64,000 nt of DNA from Nocardioidaceae bacterium (GCA_025934895.1 JAICWH010000001.1:1-64000); one strand, 5' to 3'. Positions 21,319 through 32,129 are shown, counted from the stretch's first letter. A program made the numbers and translations. Notes: generated from the letters alone by a model not told the origin.

Positions 21319-24300
21319 ATGTCAGGCGGCTCAGCGAAGCAGGACTCGTTCGTCCATCTGCACGTGCACACCGACTACTCCATGCTCGACGGTGCGGCCC
21401 GACTCGGCGAGCTCTTCGCCAGGACCTCCGAGCTCGGGATGGGCGCGCTCGCGATGACCGACCACGGCAACGTGTTCGGCGCCTACGACTTCTACGCCAA
21501 GGCACGGGCAGCCGGGATCAAGCCGATCATCGGGATGGAGGCCTACTGCACTCCCAACACCTCGCGCTTCGAGCGCAAGCGGGTGCGGTGGAACAACGGT
21601 GGCGACGACGATGTCTCCGGCAGCGGCGCCTACACCCACATGACGCTGCTGGCCGAGACCACCGCGGGGATGCACAACCTGTTCCGGCTCTCCTCACGGT
21701 CCTCCATCGAAGGCTTCTTCTACAAGCCGCGCGCCGACCGTGAGCTGCTGGCCGAGCACGCCCAGGGGCTGATCGCGACGACCGGCTGTCCCTCCGGTGA
21801 GGTGCAGACCTGGCTGCGGATCGGGGACTACGACAAGGCCCGGGCGGCCGCCGCGGACTTCCAGGACATCTTCGGCCGCGACAGCTTCTTCCTCGAGCTG
21901 ATGGACCACGGGCTGTCCATCGAGACCCGGGTTCGCGAGGGGCTGCTGCGACTGTCCAAGGATCTCGGCATCCCGCCCGTCGCCACCAACGACTCCCACT
22001 ACACCAACCCGGGCGATGCGCTGGCGCACGAGCACCTGCTCTGCGTCTCCTCGGGCAGCACGATGGCCGACCCCAAGCGGTTCCGGTTCACCGGCGACAG
22101 CTACTACATCAAGTCGGCCGCCGAGATGCGGGAGCTGTGGGGCCAGACCAACGGCCTGCCGGAGGCCTGCGACAACACCCTGCTGATCGCGGAGCGCTGC
22201 AACGTCGAGTTCGACGAGGCGGCCAACTACATGCCCCGGTTCCCGGTCCCCGAGGGGGAGACCGAGGACTCCTGGTTCGTCAAGGAGGTCGAGAAGGGGC
22301 TGCGCTACCGCTACCCGGACGGCATCCCGGGCGCCGTACGCACGCAGGCGGACTTCGAGATCGGCGTGATCACGGCGATGGGGTTCCCCGGCTACTTCCT
22401 GGTGGTCGCCGACTTCATCAACTGGGCCAAGGACCACGGCATCCGGGTCGGTCCGGGCCGTGGCTCCGGGGCCGGCTCGATGGCCGCCTACGCCATGCGG
22501 ATCACCGACCTGGACCCCCTCGAGCACGGGCTGATCTTCGAGCGCTTCCTCAACCCGGACCGCGTCTCGATGCCGGACTTCGACATCGACTTCGACGAGC
22601 GCCGCCGCAGCGAGGTGATCCGCTACGTCTCCGACAAGTACGGCGACGACCGGGTCTCGATGATCGTCACCTACGGCACGATCAAGTCCAAGCAGGCGGT
22701 CAAGGACTCCTCGCGGATCCTCGGCTACCCCTTCGCGATGGGGGACCGGATCACCAAGGCCCTGCCGGCCGCGGTGATGGGCAAGGACGTGCCGCTCAAG
22801 GAGCTCTTCGAGCCCGGACACAAGCGCTACGGCGAGGGCGGGGAGTTCCGGGCGCTGTACGACGCGGACCCCGACGTCAAGAAGGTCGTCGACACCGCGA
22901 TCGGGATCGAGGGCCTCAAGCGCCAATGGGGCGTCCACGCCGCCGGGGTGATCATGTCCAGCGAGCCGCTGCAGGACGTCATCCCGGTGATGCGCCGCGA
23001 GCAGGACGGGGCGATCATCACCCAGTTCGACTACCCGACCTGTGAGCGCCTCGGCCTGATCAAGATGGACTTCCTGGGGTTGCGCAACCTCACGATCCTC
23101 GACGACGCGCTGGTCAACATCGCCAACAACCGCCAGGAGAAGGTGGTCATCGAGGACCTCGAGCTCGACGACCCGGCCACGTTCGCGCTCCTCTCCCGCG
23201 GTGACACGCTGGGGGTCTTCCAGCTCGACGGCGGGCCGATGCGGGCCCTGCTGCGCAGCATGCGCCCGGACACCTTCTCCGACATCTCCGCCGTGGGCGC
23301 GCTCTACCGCCCGGGCCCGATGGGCGCCGACTCCCACAACAAGTACGCCCGCCGCAAGACGGGCCGCGAGGAGCTCACCCCGATCCACCCGGAGCTCGCC
23401 GAGCCGCTCGCGGAGATCCTCGGGGAGACCTACGGCCTGATCGTCTACCAGGAGCAGGTGATGGCCATCGCGCAGAAGCTGGCCGGCTACTCGCTGGGCC
23501 AGGCGGACCTGCTCCGCCGGGCGATGGGCAAGAAGAAGAAGGAGGAGCTCGACAAGCAGCTCGCGGCCTTCTCCGCCGGCATGACCGAGCGTGGCTACTC
23601 CGAAGCAGCGGTCACCACGCTGTGGAACATCCTGCTGCCGTTCTCCGACTACGCCTTCAACAAGGCGCACTCCGCCGCCTACGGTCTGGTGTCCTACTGG
23701 ACCGCCTACCTCAAGGCCAACTACCCGGCCGAGTACATGGCCGCGGTCCTCACCTCCGTCAAGGACGACAAGGACAAGATGGCGGTCTACCTCAACGAGT
23801 GTCGCCGGATGGGGATCAGGGTGCTCCCACCCGACGTGAACGAGTCGGAGGCCACCTTCACCCCGGTCGGGACCGACATCCGGTTCGGTCTGTCCGCGGT
23901 GCGCAACGTCGGCATCCAGGTCGTCGACGCGATCGTCGCCGCCCGCCGCGAGCAGGGCCGGTTCGCCGACTTCGGGGACTTCATGGGCAAGGTGTCCACC
24001 TTGGTGTGCAACAAGCGCCTCGTCGAGTCGCTGATCAAGGCCGGCGCGTTCGACTCGCTCGGCCACCGCCGCCGGGCACTGGTGGCGGTGCACGAGGCGG
24101 CCGTCGACCAGTACGCCGACATCAAGCGCAACGAGGCGATCGGTCAGGACTCGCTGTTCGGCGGCCTCGACGAGGAGGTCGGAGGTGGCTTCGGGGTGGC
24201 GATCGCCGTGCCGGATATCGCGGACTGGGACAAGCAGACGCTGCTCGGCCACGAGCGCGAGATGCTCGGGCTCTACGTCTCCGACCACCCGTTGCTGGGG

Positions 24301-24873
24301 CTCGAGCACATCCTCTCGGTCGGCACCGACTGCACGATCGGCCAGCTCCTCCTCGACGACGACCGGCCCGACGGCTCGTCGGTCACCGTCTCCGGGCTGA
24401 TCACGTCGCTCCAGCGCAAGATCACCAAGCGGGGTGACGCCTGGGCGATGCTGACCCTGGAGGATCTCGAGGGCGCCATCGACGTCCTGCTGTTCCCCAG
24501 CTCCTACCAGCTGGCCAGCACCATGCTCACCGAGGACGCCATCGTGACCGTCAAGGGCCGGCTCTCCCGGTCCAAGGACCAGCCCGAGCTGCACGGCCAG
24601 GAGGTCAGCGTTCCCGACACCCGTCTGGACGGGTCCGGAACGTCCGGCCCGGTGGTCGTCTCGATGCCCTCGACCCGGTGCACCATGCCGGTGGTCGAGC
24701 AGCTCAAGGAGGTGCTCGCCACCCATCCCGGTGTCAGCGAAGTACGGTTGCGCCTGATGACCAGGACCGGCACGACCCTGATGCGGCTCGACGACCGGTT
24801 GCGCGTGGCCGCGAGCCCTGCGCTGTTCGCCGACCTCAAGGCGCTGCTGGGTCCGAACTGCCTGGCCGGCTGA
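21319..24873 (+). CDS. dnaE: DNA polymerase III subunit alpha
   Basis: FVHLHVHTDYSMLDGAAR PHP domain, PDFDIDFDERRR catalytic motif, DYAFNKAHSAAYGL. Confidence 0.97.
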   Translation: MSGGSAKQDSFVHLHVHTDYSMLDGAARLGELFARTSELGMGALAMTDHGNVFGAYDFYAKARAAGIKPIIGMEAYCTPNTSRFERKRVRWNNGGDDDVSGSGAYTHMTLLAETTAGMHNLFRLSSRSSIEGFFYKPRADRELLAEHAQGLIATTGCPSGEVQTWLRIGDYDKARAAAADFQDIFGRDSFFLELMDHGLSIETRVREGLLRLSKDLGIPPVATNDSHYTNPGDALAHEHLLCVSSGSTMADPKRFRFTGDSYYIKSAAEMRELWGQTNGLPEACDNTLLIAERCNVEFDEAANYMPRFPVPEGETEDSWFVKEVEKGLRYRYPDGIPGAVRTQADFEIGVITAMGFPGYFLVVADFINWAKDHGIRVGPGRGSGAGSMAAYAMRITDLDPLEHGLIFERFLNPDRVSMPDFDIDFDERRRSEVIRYVSDKYGDDRVSMIVTYGTIKSKQAVKDSSRILGYPFAMGDRITKALPAAVMGKDVPLKELFEPGHKRYGEGGEFRALYDADPDVKKVVDTAIGIEGLKRQWGVHAAGVIMSSEPLQDVIPVMRREQDGAIITQFDYPTCERLGLIKMDFLGLRNLTILDDALVNIANNRQEKVVIEDLELDDPATFALLSRGDTLGVFQLDGGPMRALLRSMRPDTFSDISAVGALYRPGPMGADSHNKYARRKTGREELTPIHPELAEPLAEILGETYGLIVYQEQVMAIAQKLAGYSLGQADLLRRAMGKKKKEELDKQLAAFSAGMTERGYSEAAVTTLWNILLPFSDYAFNKAHSAAYGLVSYWTAYLKANYPAEYMAAVLTSVKDDKDKMAVYLNECRRMGIRVLPPDVNESEATFTPVGTDIRFGLSAVRNVGIQVVDAIVAARREQGRFADFGDFMGKVSTLVCNKRLVESLIKAGAFDSLGHRRRALVAVHEAAVDQYADIKRNEAIGQDSLFGGLDEEVGGGFGVAIAVPDIADWDKQTLLGHEREMLGLYVSDHPLLGLEHILSVGTDCTIGQLLLDDDRPDGSSVTVSGLITSLQRKITKRGDAWAMLTLEDLEGAIDVLLFPSSYQLASTMLTEDAIVTVKGRLSRSKDQPELHGQEVSVPDTRLDGSGTSGPVVVSMPSTRCTMPVVEQLKEVLATHPGVSEVRLRLMTRTGTTLMRLDDRLRVAASPALFADLKALLGPNCLAG

Positions 24874-25547
24874 TGAGCGGCCGGGAGGCCTCCCGCCGTC
24901 GGGACATGGTGGTCGTCGTCGGTGTCCTCCTGGTGCTGGGGATCCTTGCCGGCGTGGTGTGGTGGCTGGTCGTCACCCCCGCCGAGTTCACCAAGCTGCC
25001 CCACGGTGGGCAGATGGGCGAGGACCAGCTCGGCAGGCAGTTCGGCGCCGACGCGTGGTACGTCGTGATCGCCGTCCCGACCGGCCTCGTCGCCGGCGGC
25101 CTGCTCACGTGGTGGCGGTCGGCCCACGTGCTGGGGACGGTCGCGGCGCTCCTCCTCGGTGCCGTGGTGGCGGCGGCCGCGATGTCGCTCACCGGTCACC
25201 TCCTCGGGCCGCAGGACCCGACGGCGGCTCTGGGCGCTGCCAAGCTCGGCAGCCGGGTCCCCGAGAGCCTCGACGTGGGCCTGCGTCCCGTGTGGCCGCT
25301 CTGGGCGTACCTCGAGGACACGATCTCGGTCTACCTGTCCTGGCCGGTCGGGCTGCTGGTCGGAGCGCTCCTGGTGCTCGTCGGGCGCGGGCCGGAGGAC
25401 CAGCCGACACCCGCCCCGGACACGCGGGTTCGCGACGCGGACCATGCGGCCGTTGACGACCGGGACGCCGAACACCGCGGCGCGGGGCACCGCTTGTGGT
25501 GGTGCTGGGACGCGGGATATCCTGGCGGCCATCATTGCGTATCGTGA
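24873..25547 (+). CDS. membrane protein of unknown function (DUF2567-like possible)
   Basis: ORF starting at 24873 overlapping the dnaE stop; several hydrophobic segments. Confidence 0.6.
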   Translation: MSGREASRRRDMVVVVGVLLVLGILAGVVWWLVVTPAEFTKLPHGGQMGEDQLGRQFGADAWYVVIAVPTGLVAGGLLTWWRSAHVLGTVAALLLGAVVAAAAMSLTGHLLGPQDPTAALGAAKLGSRVPESLDVGLRPVWPLWAYLEDTISVYLSWPVGLLVGALLVLVGRGPEDQPTPAPDTRVRDADHAAVDDRDAEHRGAGHRLWWCWDAGYPGGHHCVS

Positions 25548-25550
25548 AAT
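25534..25550 (+). promoter_or_regulatory. Half-site resembling the GTTGCG-N5-CGCAAC operator
   Basis: ATTGCG-TATCG-TGAAAT at the MetF-like start; shares GATACGCAA core (reverse strand) with sites at 34864 and 43395. Confidence 0.35.
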
Positions 25551-25560
25551 GAGTTGCCCT

Positions 25561-26415
25561 ATGCGCAACAAGCGCCACGGCGCCTTCCTGGCCGACATGC
25601 TTGCCTCGGCGCGCTACGAGGTGCTGCCCACGGGCTCCATCGAGGACAAGGTCCTGGCCCACGTGCCCCTCGAGACCACCGTCACGGTGACCGCTTCCCC
25701 GACCAAAGGGATCGAGGCCACGCTGGCGCTGGCGGAGCGACTGGCCCGCCAAGGCTACTCGGCCGTGCCGCATCTCGCCGCCCGGATGGTCAGCGGACGA
25801 GCGGAGCTCTCCGAGATCGCCGCGCGAATGCGGGAGGCCGGCGTGCGCACGGTCTTCGTTCCCGGAGGCGACCAGGACCCGCCGGCGGGTGACTACACCT
25901 CGGCGTTGGACCTCCTGGAGGACCTCACGGCTCTGGGCAGTCCCTTCCCCGAGGTGGGGATCACGGGCTACCCCGAGTCCCACCCGACGATCAGCGACGA
26001 CATGACCGTGCAGGCCATGTGGGACAAGCGCCGCCACGCCACGCACGTGGTCAGCAACCTGAGCTTCGACCCCCAGACGATCCAGGCGTGGGTGAGCCGG
26101 ATGCGCGCGCGAGGTGTGACGATGCCGGTCCTGCTCGGGCTTCCGGGCCCCATCGACCGGACCAAGCTTCTGACGATGGCGACCAAGATCGGGGTCGGCG
26201 ACTCGACCCGGTTCCTGGGCAAGCACAAGGGCACGTTCGCGCGCCTCGCCGCGCCCGGTGGGTTCACCGGTCAGCGGTTCCTCGAGCAGTGTGCCCCGCT
26301 GCTGGCGACCCCGGAGTCGCAGGTGACCGGGCTGCACATCTACACGTTCAACCAGGTCGCCGAGACCGAGGCCTGGCGGCGCTCCTACCGCGAGCAGCTG
26401 ATGGCGGTCCGCTGA
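25561..26415 (+). CDS. methylenetetrahydrofolate reductase-like (MetF family) protein
   Basis: 284 aa; TVTASPTKGIEATLALAERL, EVGITGYPESHPTISDD, GVTMPVLLGLPGPID, GLHIYTFNQV. Alternative start 25549. Confidence 0.8.
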   Translation: MRNKRHGAFLADMLASARYEVLPTGSIEDKVLAHVPLETTVTVTASPTKGIEATLALAERLARQGYSAVPHLAARMVSGRAELSEIAARMREAGVRTVFVPGGDQDPPAGDYTSALDLLEDLTALGSPFPEVGITGYPESHPTISDDMTVQAMWDKRRHATHVVSNLSFDPQTIQAWVSRMRARGVTMPVLLGLPGPIDRTKLLTMATKIGVGDSTRFLGKHKGTFARLAAPGGFTGQRFLEQCAPLLATPESQVTGLHIYTFNQVAETEAWRRSYREQLMAVR

Positions 26416-26433
26416 CGGCTGGTGCGGGACCGC

Positions 26434-26919
26434 TCACACCTGGAGGCGGTGCCCGTGGAAGGTGCCGGTGAACCTGGTCAGGACGGAGTCGTCCGACGCG
26501 CTGCGGACGGTCCCGCGGTACCTCCCGGCCACGTGGCTGCCGTGCACCGCACCGGACACGCGGATGTCGATGACGGCGCCCGGGTTCGACCCCTGGGCAG
26601 GGGCACTCTCGAAGAACCTCGCCCGGAACCCGTCCCCTGAGCACCTCCAGGCCCCCAGCCCGAGCGTGCCGTCGGGGATCTCCTCAAGCGACAGGACGCC
26701 GCCTGCGGCGAAGGCCACGATGGCGACGCCGGTGTCCCCACCCGGGGGGTCGTCCGTGTGCGTGACTCGCCACGCACCGAGCAGGTCACGGCCGTCGTGA
26801 CCGCCACCGTGACTCGGTTCGGACGCCGTCGCCGGACCCACCGCGGTGACCCCGACCAGCGACGCGCCGGCCACACCTGCTCCGCGCAGGAGCATGCGTC
26901 GTTCGAGCATCTTGTCCAT
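26434..26919 (-). CDS. secreted protein of unknown function with N-terminal export signal
   Basis: MDKMLERRMLLRGAGVAGASLVGVTAVGPATA signal-like N-terminus; beta-rich-looking remainder. Confidence 0.6.
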   Translation of the reverse strand: MDKMLERRMLLRGAGVAGASLVGVTAVGPATASEPSHGGGHDGRDLLGAWRVTHTDDPPGGDTGVAIVAFAAGGVLSLEEIPDGTLGLGAWRCSGDGFRARFFESAPAQGSNPGAVIDIRVSGAVHGSHVAGRYRGTVRSASDDSVLTRFTGTFHGHRLQV

Positions 26920-27055
26920 CTCACCCTCCCAACGAGTGTCGAGTTCTCGTGGGGCGACAGCGATCATCCTGGGCGGATCCGGCGCTCGCTGCCATAGCCC
27001 GTTCGGGTGGCCCGGGTCGACGAGCGCAAGGCGGGGCAGAGGCGCAGGGCGAGGT

Positions 27056-27736
27056 TCAGGCCGGGTTGGCAGCCGTCGATGTGAGCAGGATCTCCAGGGC
27101 CCGCTCCAGACCGGTGTGTCCGGTGGGGACGACGCTCAGCGGCAGTCCGATCCGGGCGGCGGCGCGCTCGGCGAGCCGACGCAGCTCGTCGTCCGGCCGC
27201 TGGGCCAGCCACACCATCCGGGTGTAGTGCGCGAAGTAGGCGTCGCGGAGCTCCGGGTGCCGGTCCAGGCCCAGCTCGGCGATCACCGTCCGGTCGAACG
27301 AGCGCACCAGGAAGTCGGTCAGGACGTAGGTCCCGGGCTGCGCCTCGAAGATCTCCTGGATGCGGTCGGCGCCGCCATAGATGTCGTAGCAGTGCAACCC
27401 CTCGAGCCGGGACAGCCCACGACGCTCGCACACCTCGTCGAGCGCGCCGTAGGTGCCGCAGTCGGCGTAGCCGACCGCAACCGTGGCGTAGCGCCCCAGC
27501 AGCTCGCCGGCGAGCTCGTCGACCTCCCCGGCGATCCTCTCGGGGTGGTTGTGCAGCAGCGGCGGCAGAGGCAGCACGTCCACGGGCCAGCCACGCTCGG
27601 CCACCACCGCGGCGCACGGCTGGGCGATCGCTCCGCAGGCGATGAGCGCGACCCGCGACCGGGCAGGGTCAGCCGGGGAAGGCGAGCAGGTCGACGAACC
27701 GGTCGTTGAAGTCGGTGCGGTCGGAGAGCTCGACAT
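27056..27736 (-). CDS. DUF1638-like protein associated with corrinoid methyltransferase loci
   Basis: VALIACGAIAQPCAAVV, VGYADCGTYGALDEVCE, HCYDIYGG; overlaps ASKHA gene 3' end. Start uncertain (27736 or 27778). Confidence 0.72.
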   Translation of the reverse strand: MSSSPTAPTSTTGSSTCSPSPADPARSRVALIACGAIAQPCAAVVAERGWPVDVLPLPPLLHNHPERIAGEVDELAGELLGRYATVAVGYADCGTYGALDEVCERRGLSRLEGLHCYDIYGGADRIQEIFEAQPGTYVLTDFLVRSFDRTVIAELGLDRHPELRDAYFAHYTRMVWLAQRPDDELRRLAERAAARIGLPLSVVPTGHTGLERALEILLTSTAANPA

Positions 27737-29624
27737 AGGCCACCTCCTCCAGCAGCGCGGCGGCGCCGGCGCGTTCACGGATGCTGAGCAGGCTCATCTT
27801 CGCACCCTCGCCCGCGACGTTGCCGGCCGAGACGATCCTCAGCACCGGGATCTTCGGCACCAGCCCGATGCGTACGGCGGCCGCAGGTGAGAGGTAGCTG
27901 CCGAACGACCCGGCCAGCAGCACCTGCTGCACGTCGCTGTGCTCGAGGCCGAGCTGCTCGAGCAGCAGCGTCCACCCGGTGGCGATCGCGCCCTTGGCGA
28001 ACTGGAGCTCGCGGACGTCGCGCTGGGAGAGGTAGACCGTCTCCTCGGGCGGGCTGGTCGGCTCGGGGCGGTGCAGCACGAACACCCGTTCCTGGCCGAT
28101 GACGGTGAGCCGGTCGGCGACGTAGGGCGCGATCTCCTTGGCGCGCTCGTCGCTGACGAAACGTCCGGAGGCGTCCAACAGCGACGCGCGGACCAGCTCG
28201 GAGACCGCGTCGACGAGGCCGGACCCGCAGATGCCCTGCGCCTCCACGTCCCCGATCACCTGCAGTCGCACTCCACCCTCGACGTCCTCGTCGATCCGGA
28301 TGCCCTCCACGGCACCGTCGGCCGCGCGCATCCCGCACCGGATCGCACCACCCTCGAACGCCGGCCCGGCCGGGGCAGCGGTGGACAGGATGGTGTCGCC
28401 GTCGCTGAGCACGATCTCGCAGTTGGTGCCGACGTCGATGAAGAGCCGGGTCCGCTTGTCGCGGTCCATCCCGGTGGCCAGCATCCCCGAGACGATGTCC
28501 CCGCCGACGTACGCGCCGAGTGCGGGGAACAGCACCGCCCGCGCCATCGGGTGCAGGTCGAGGCCCAGCTCGGAGGCGAGCATCGGCGGCATCGTCGTGG
28601 TGGACATCACGAAGGGCGCGACGCCGAGCGGCTCGGGGTCGATGCCGAGCACCAGGGCGGTCATCGTGGCGTTGCCCGCCAATGCGACCTCGTAGACCTC
28701 GGACGGGTCGACCTGCGCCTCGGCCAGCACGTTCCGGGCGAGCTCCGCGAGCGTCTGCTGCGCGAGCTGGCGCAGCCGGGGCAGCGCATCGGGGTCCATC
28801 ATGACCGCGCTGATCCGGGTGATCACGTCACCGCCGAAGGGCTGCTGCTTGTTGAGCATCGAGTCGACGGCGGCCGGGGTGCCGGTGGCGGTGTCCAGCA
28901 ACGTCGCGACGACCGTGGTGGTCCCGAGGTCGAACGCGATCGCGAAGCGGCGGTCGGTCGTGTCCCCGGGCTCCACGTCGATGAGCGCCTCGTCGACGAC
29001 GACGGCGGTGACCTTGTAGTCCGCCTGCCGCAGCACGGCCGGCAGCCGCCGCAGCACGTGCAGGTCGGGGGTGAGCTCGAGGTCCTCGATGGCGTCGGTG
29101 AGGCGCTGCAGGTCGGTGCGCTGGTCGGCGAGGGTCGGCTCGCTGAGCTCGACGTAGCGCTTCTGGACAGCCGGACGCAGGATCACCTGGCGCCCGACCC
29201 CGAGGGTGGCGGCCTTGGGCCGGGTGGTCAGGGGCGGTACGTCGATCTTCAGGTCGGCGGTGGCCTGGGCCAGGCAGGCGAGGCGCCACCCGGAGGCGAG
29301 CTGGTCGGAGGTGAAGGAGCGGATGTCCAGCCGGTGCACCGGCACGGTGCCGTCGAGCACCTGGACCTTGCACTTCTTGCAGGTGCCGTGGCCACCGCAC
29401 GTGGAGTCGATGGCGATCCCGTTCCAGCTCGCGGCGTCGAACACGCTGACACCCGTGGGCACCCGCACCTCGCGGCCCGACGGGGTGAACGCCAGCTGCA
29501 CCCGGCCGGAGCCGTCGTGCGCCGGTGAGCCCGGCCCGTTGGGGCGGTCGATGAGGCCCTCGCGACGGAGGGCGCCCATCTCGACGTCGGGCGGCTGGGG
29601 CGGTGACGCGGAGGTGTCGCTCAT
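27669..29624 (-). CDS. ASKHA-type reductive activator of corrinoid proteins with N-terminal 2Fe-2S ferredoxin domain (RACo/DUF4445-like)
   Basis: Start MSDTSASPP; CGGHGTCKKC cluster motif; AFDLGTTTVVATLLD, FIDVGTNCEIVL, GICGSGLVDAVSELV phosphate/adenosine motifs. Confidence 0.88.
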   Translation of the reverse strand: MSDTSASPPQPPDVEMGALRREGLIDRPNGPGSPAHDGSGRVQLAFTPSGREVRVPTGVSVFDAASWNGIAIDSTCGGHGTCKKCKVQVLDGTVPVHRLDIRSFTSDQLASGWRLACLAQATADLKIDVPPLTTRPKAATLGVGRQVILRPAVQKRYVELSEPTLADQRTDLQRLTDAIEDLELTPDLHVLRRLPAVLRQADYKVTAVVVDEALIDVEPGDTTDRRFAIAFDLGTTTVVATLLDTATGTPAAVDSMLNKQQPFGGDVITRISAVMMDPDALPRLRQLAQQTLAELARNVLAEAQVDPSEVYEVALAGNATMTALVLGIDPEPLGVAPFVMSTTTMPPMLASELGLDLHPMARAVLFPALGAYVGGDIVSGMLATGMDRDKRTRLFIDVGTNCEIVLSDGDTILSTAAPAGPAFEGGAIRCGMRAADGAVEGIRIDEDVEGGVRLQVIGDVEAQGICGSGLVDAVSELVRASLLDASGRFVSDERAKEIAPYVADRLTVIGQERVFVLHRPEPTSPPEETVYLSQRDVRELQFAKGAIATGWTLLLEQLGLEHSDVQQVLLAGSFGSYLSPAAAVRIGLVPKIPVLRIVSAGNVAGEGAKMSLLSIRERAGAAALLEEVAYVELSDRTDFNDRFVDLLAFPG

Positions 29625-30501
29625 CAGCTCGCGGCGGCCCGCCTCTTGCGATGTGCGGCGATCCAGCTCGCGCCCCACTCGTCGTGACCCAGGAGCAGGT
29701 CCGCTGCCTTCACCGAGGCGACGATCTGCGGGGACCGGGTGTCCATGATCGCGCTGGTCAGCCCGGCGGTCATCGCCATCGGCAGGAACGCCGCACCCAG
29801 CGTGTGCCGGTCGGGCATCCCGAAGGACACGTTGGAGGCGCCGCACGTCATGTTCAGGCCGTGCACGTCGCGGATCCGACTCATCGTCTCCAGGGTGGTG
29901 TTGACCACCGAGGTGTCCGCGCCGATCGGCATCGCGAGCGGGTCGATGACGATGTCGGCCTTGGCGATGCCGTACTCCGTGGTGGCAACCTCGACGATGT
30001 GCTGCACCAGCTCGAGACGGCGGTCCGCCTCCATCGGGATCTCCTCGGCGTCGTTGGGGAGGGCGATGATGGCTGCGTCGTACTTCTTGACGAGCGGGAG
30101 GATCAGCGCCATCCGGTCGTCCTCGGCGGTGATCGAGTTGACCAGCGCCCGGCCCTGGTAGACCGCCAGCCCGGCCTCCAGCGCCTCGACGACCGAGGAG
30201 TCGATGCAGATCGGCTGGTCGGTCAGCTGCTGCACCAGCGTGACCGCCTTGGCCAGCAGCTCCGGCTCGTCGGTCATCGGGACGCCCATGTTGACGTCGA
30301 GCACGTCGGCGCCGCCCTGGATCTGCGCGATGACGTCGCGCTCGATCGCGGACAGGTCACCGGCCCGCAGCTGCTCCTGGAAGATCCGCCTGCCCGTGGG
30401 GTTGATCCGCTCACCGATCAGGCAGAACCGACGGCCGTGCCCGATGACGACCTCGGCGCCCGCGCCTCGCAGCGTCGTCTCGAGGAGCTGTGCGACCTCG
30501 G

Positions 30502-30505
<4 letters not shown>
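29624..30505 (-). CDS. methyltetrahydrofolate:corrinoid methyltransferase (pterin-binding domain; MtgA/AcsE-like)
   Basis: LIGERINPTGRRIFQEQL, GADVLDVNMGVP, DPLAMPIG, GLNMTCGASNVSFGMPDR motifs. Confidence 0.9.
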
Positions 30506-31178
<673 letters not shown>

Positions 31179-31182
<4 letters not shown>

Positions 31183-31991
31183 GCTGCACCTTCCTTGGTC
31201 GTGCTCGAGTGTCGCGCGCGGGGGTGCCCCGCCGCGCGCGGGGTGGGTCTGCCCAGGAGGGCGGACAGCGAGGCGGCCTGCTCGACCAGCAGCCGACCGA
31301 TGTGGTCGACGCGGTCCTGCAGACGGGCGGTCGGGCCGGAGATGCCGATCGCGCAGATCACCCCGTCCTTGCCCGCGACCGGTGCGGCGATGGCGCTCAG
31401 TCCCGTCTCGAGCTCGTCGATGGCGGTGGCGTAGCCGGTGCCGCGGATGGCGGCCAGCTCGGCGCTCAGCGCGTCACGGGTGCACACGGTGTGGTCGGTG
31501 CGCCGCTCGAGCCGTCCCGAGGGCAGCGGCAGCACGCCGAAGGCGTAGAGCACCTTCCCGAGCGACGAGCAGTGCGCAGGCACGTCGACCTCGTTCCAGT
31601 CCCGCGCCGAGAGCAGGAACGTCGACTCGACCTGCCCGACGTGTACGACGGTCTCGCCGCGGGCCACCCCGAGATGCACGGTCTCGCCGGTGCGCGCACC
31701 GATCTCCACGAGCACCGGCCGCGCCAGCCGGGCCACCTGGGGCCACGGGTCGTGCAGCGCCGCGTGCAGCGCGAACAGCGGTCCCGCGACATAGCCACCC
31801 GAGGGGTCGCGCTCGACGAGGTCGGTGCGCTCCAGCGCGGCGAGCAGCCGCGAGGTGGTGGACCGGGCCAGGCCGGTCACGTCGCTGAGCTCGGTGAAGC
31901 TGACCGGGTCGTCGGCGCGCACCACGAGGTCGACGAGGGCGGCGGCGCGGTCGACCGCCTGCGTGCCACCCTGGGGTGCGGCGCTGCCCAT
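31179..31991 (-). CDS. IclR family transcriptional regulator
   Basis: N-terminal wHTH LARSTTSRLLAALERTDLVERD; IclR effector domain AIAAPVAGKDGVICAIGISGP. Confidence 0.92.
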
Positions 31992-32040
31992 GGAACCCTC
32001 ATCCGCGTGCCGAGACTGTTGCTGACTGATGTTTCATATG

Positions 32041-32057
32041 GTGGAACCGACTTCCAC
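32041..32057. promoter_or_regulatory. Perfect palindrome GTGGAA-CCGAC-TTCCAC, probable IclR operator
   Basis: Lies in the divergent intergenic region between IclR (31991) and MttB-like CDS (32130); resembles IclR-family TGGAA-N-TTCCA operators. Confidence 0.65.
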
Positions 32058-32129
32058 ATTATGAGGTTAGGATGCCGGGCAAGCATCGGTCAAGCGCGCC
32101 GCCGCACTAATTCGCCGTTGGAGGTCGGA

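Noticed and set aside
21694-24726. 1010-aa minus-strand ORF opposite dnaE
   Set aside because: Antisense shadow of a strongly conserved gene; no recognisable domain.
31183-32129. Cobalamin riboswitch near the corrinoid operon
   Set aside because: No B12-box-like sequence recognised by eye; only the IclR gene and palindrome occupy the region. A covariance search would be needed to be sure.
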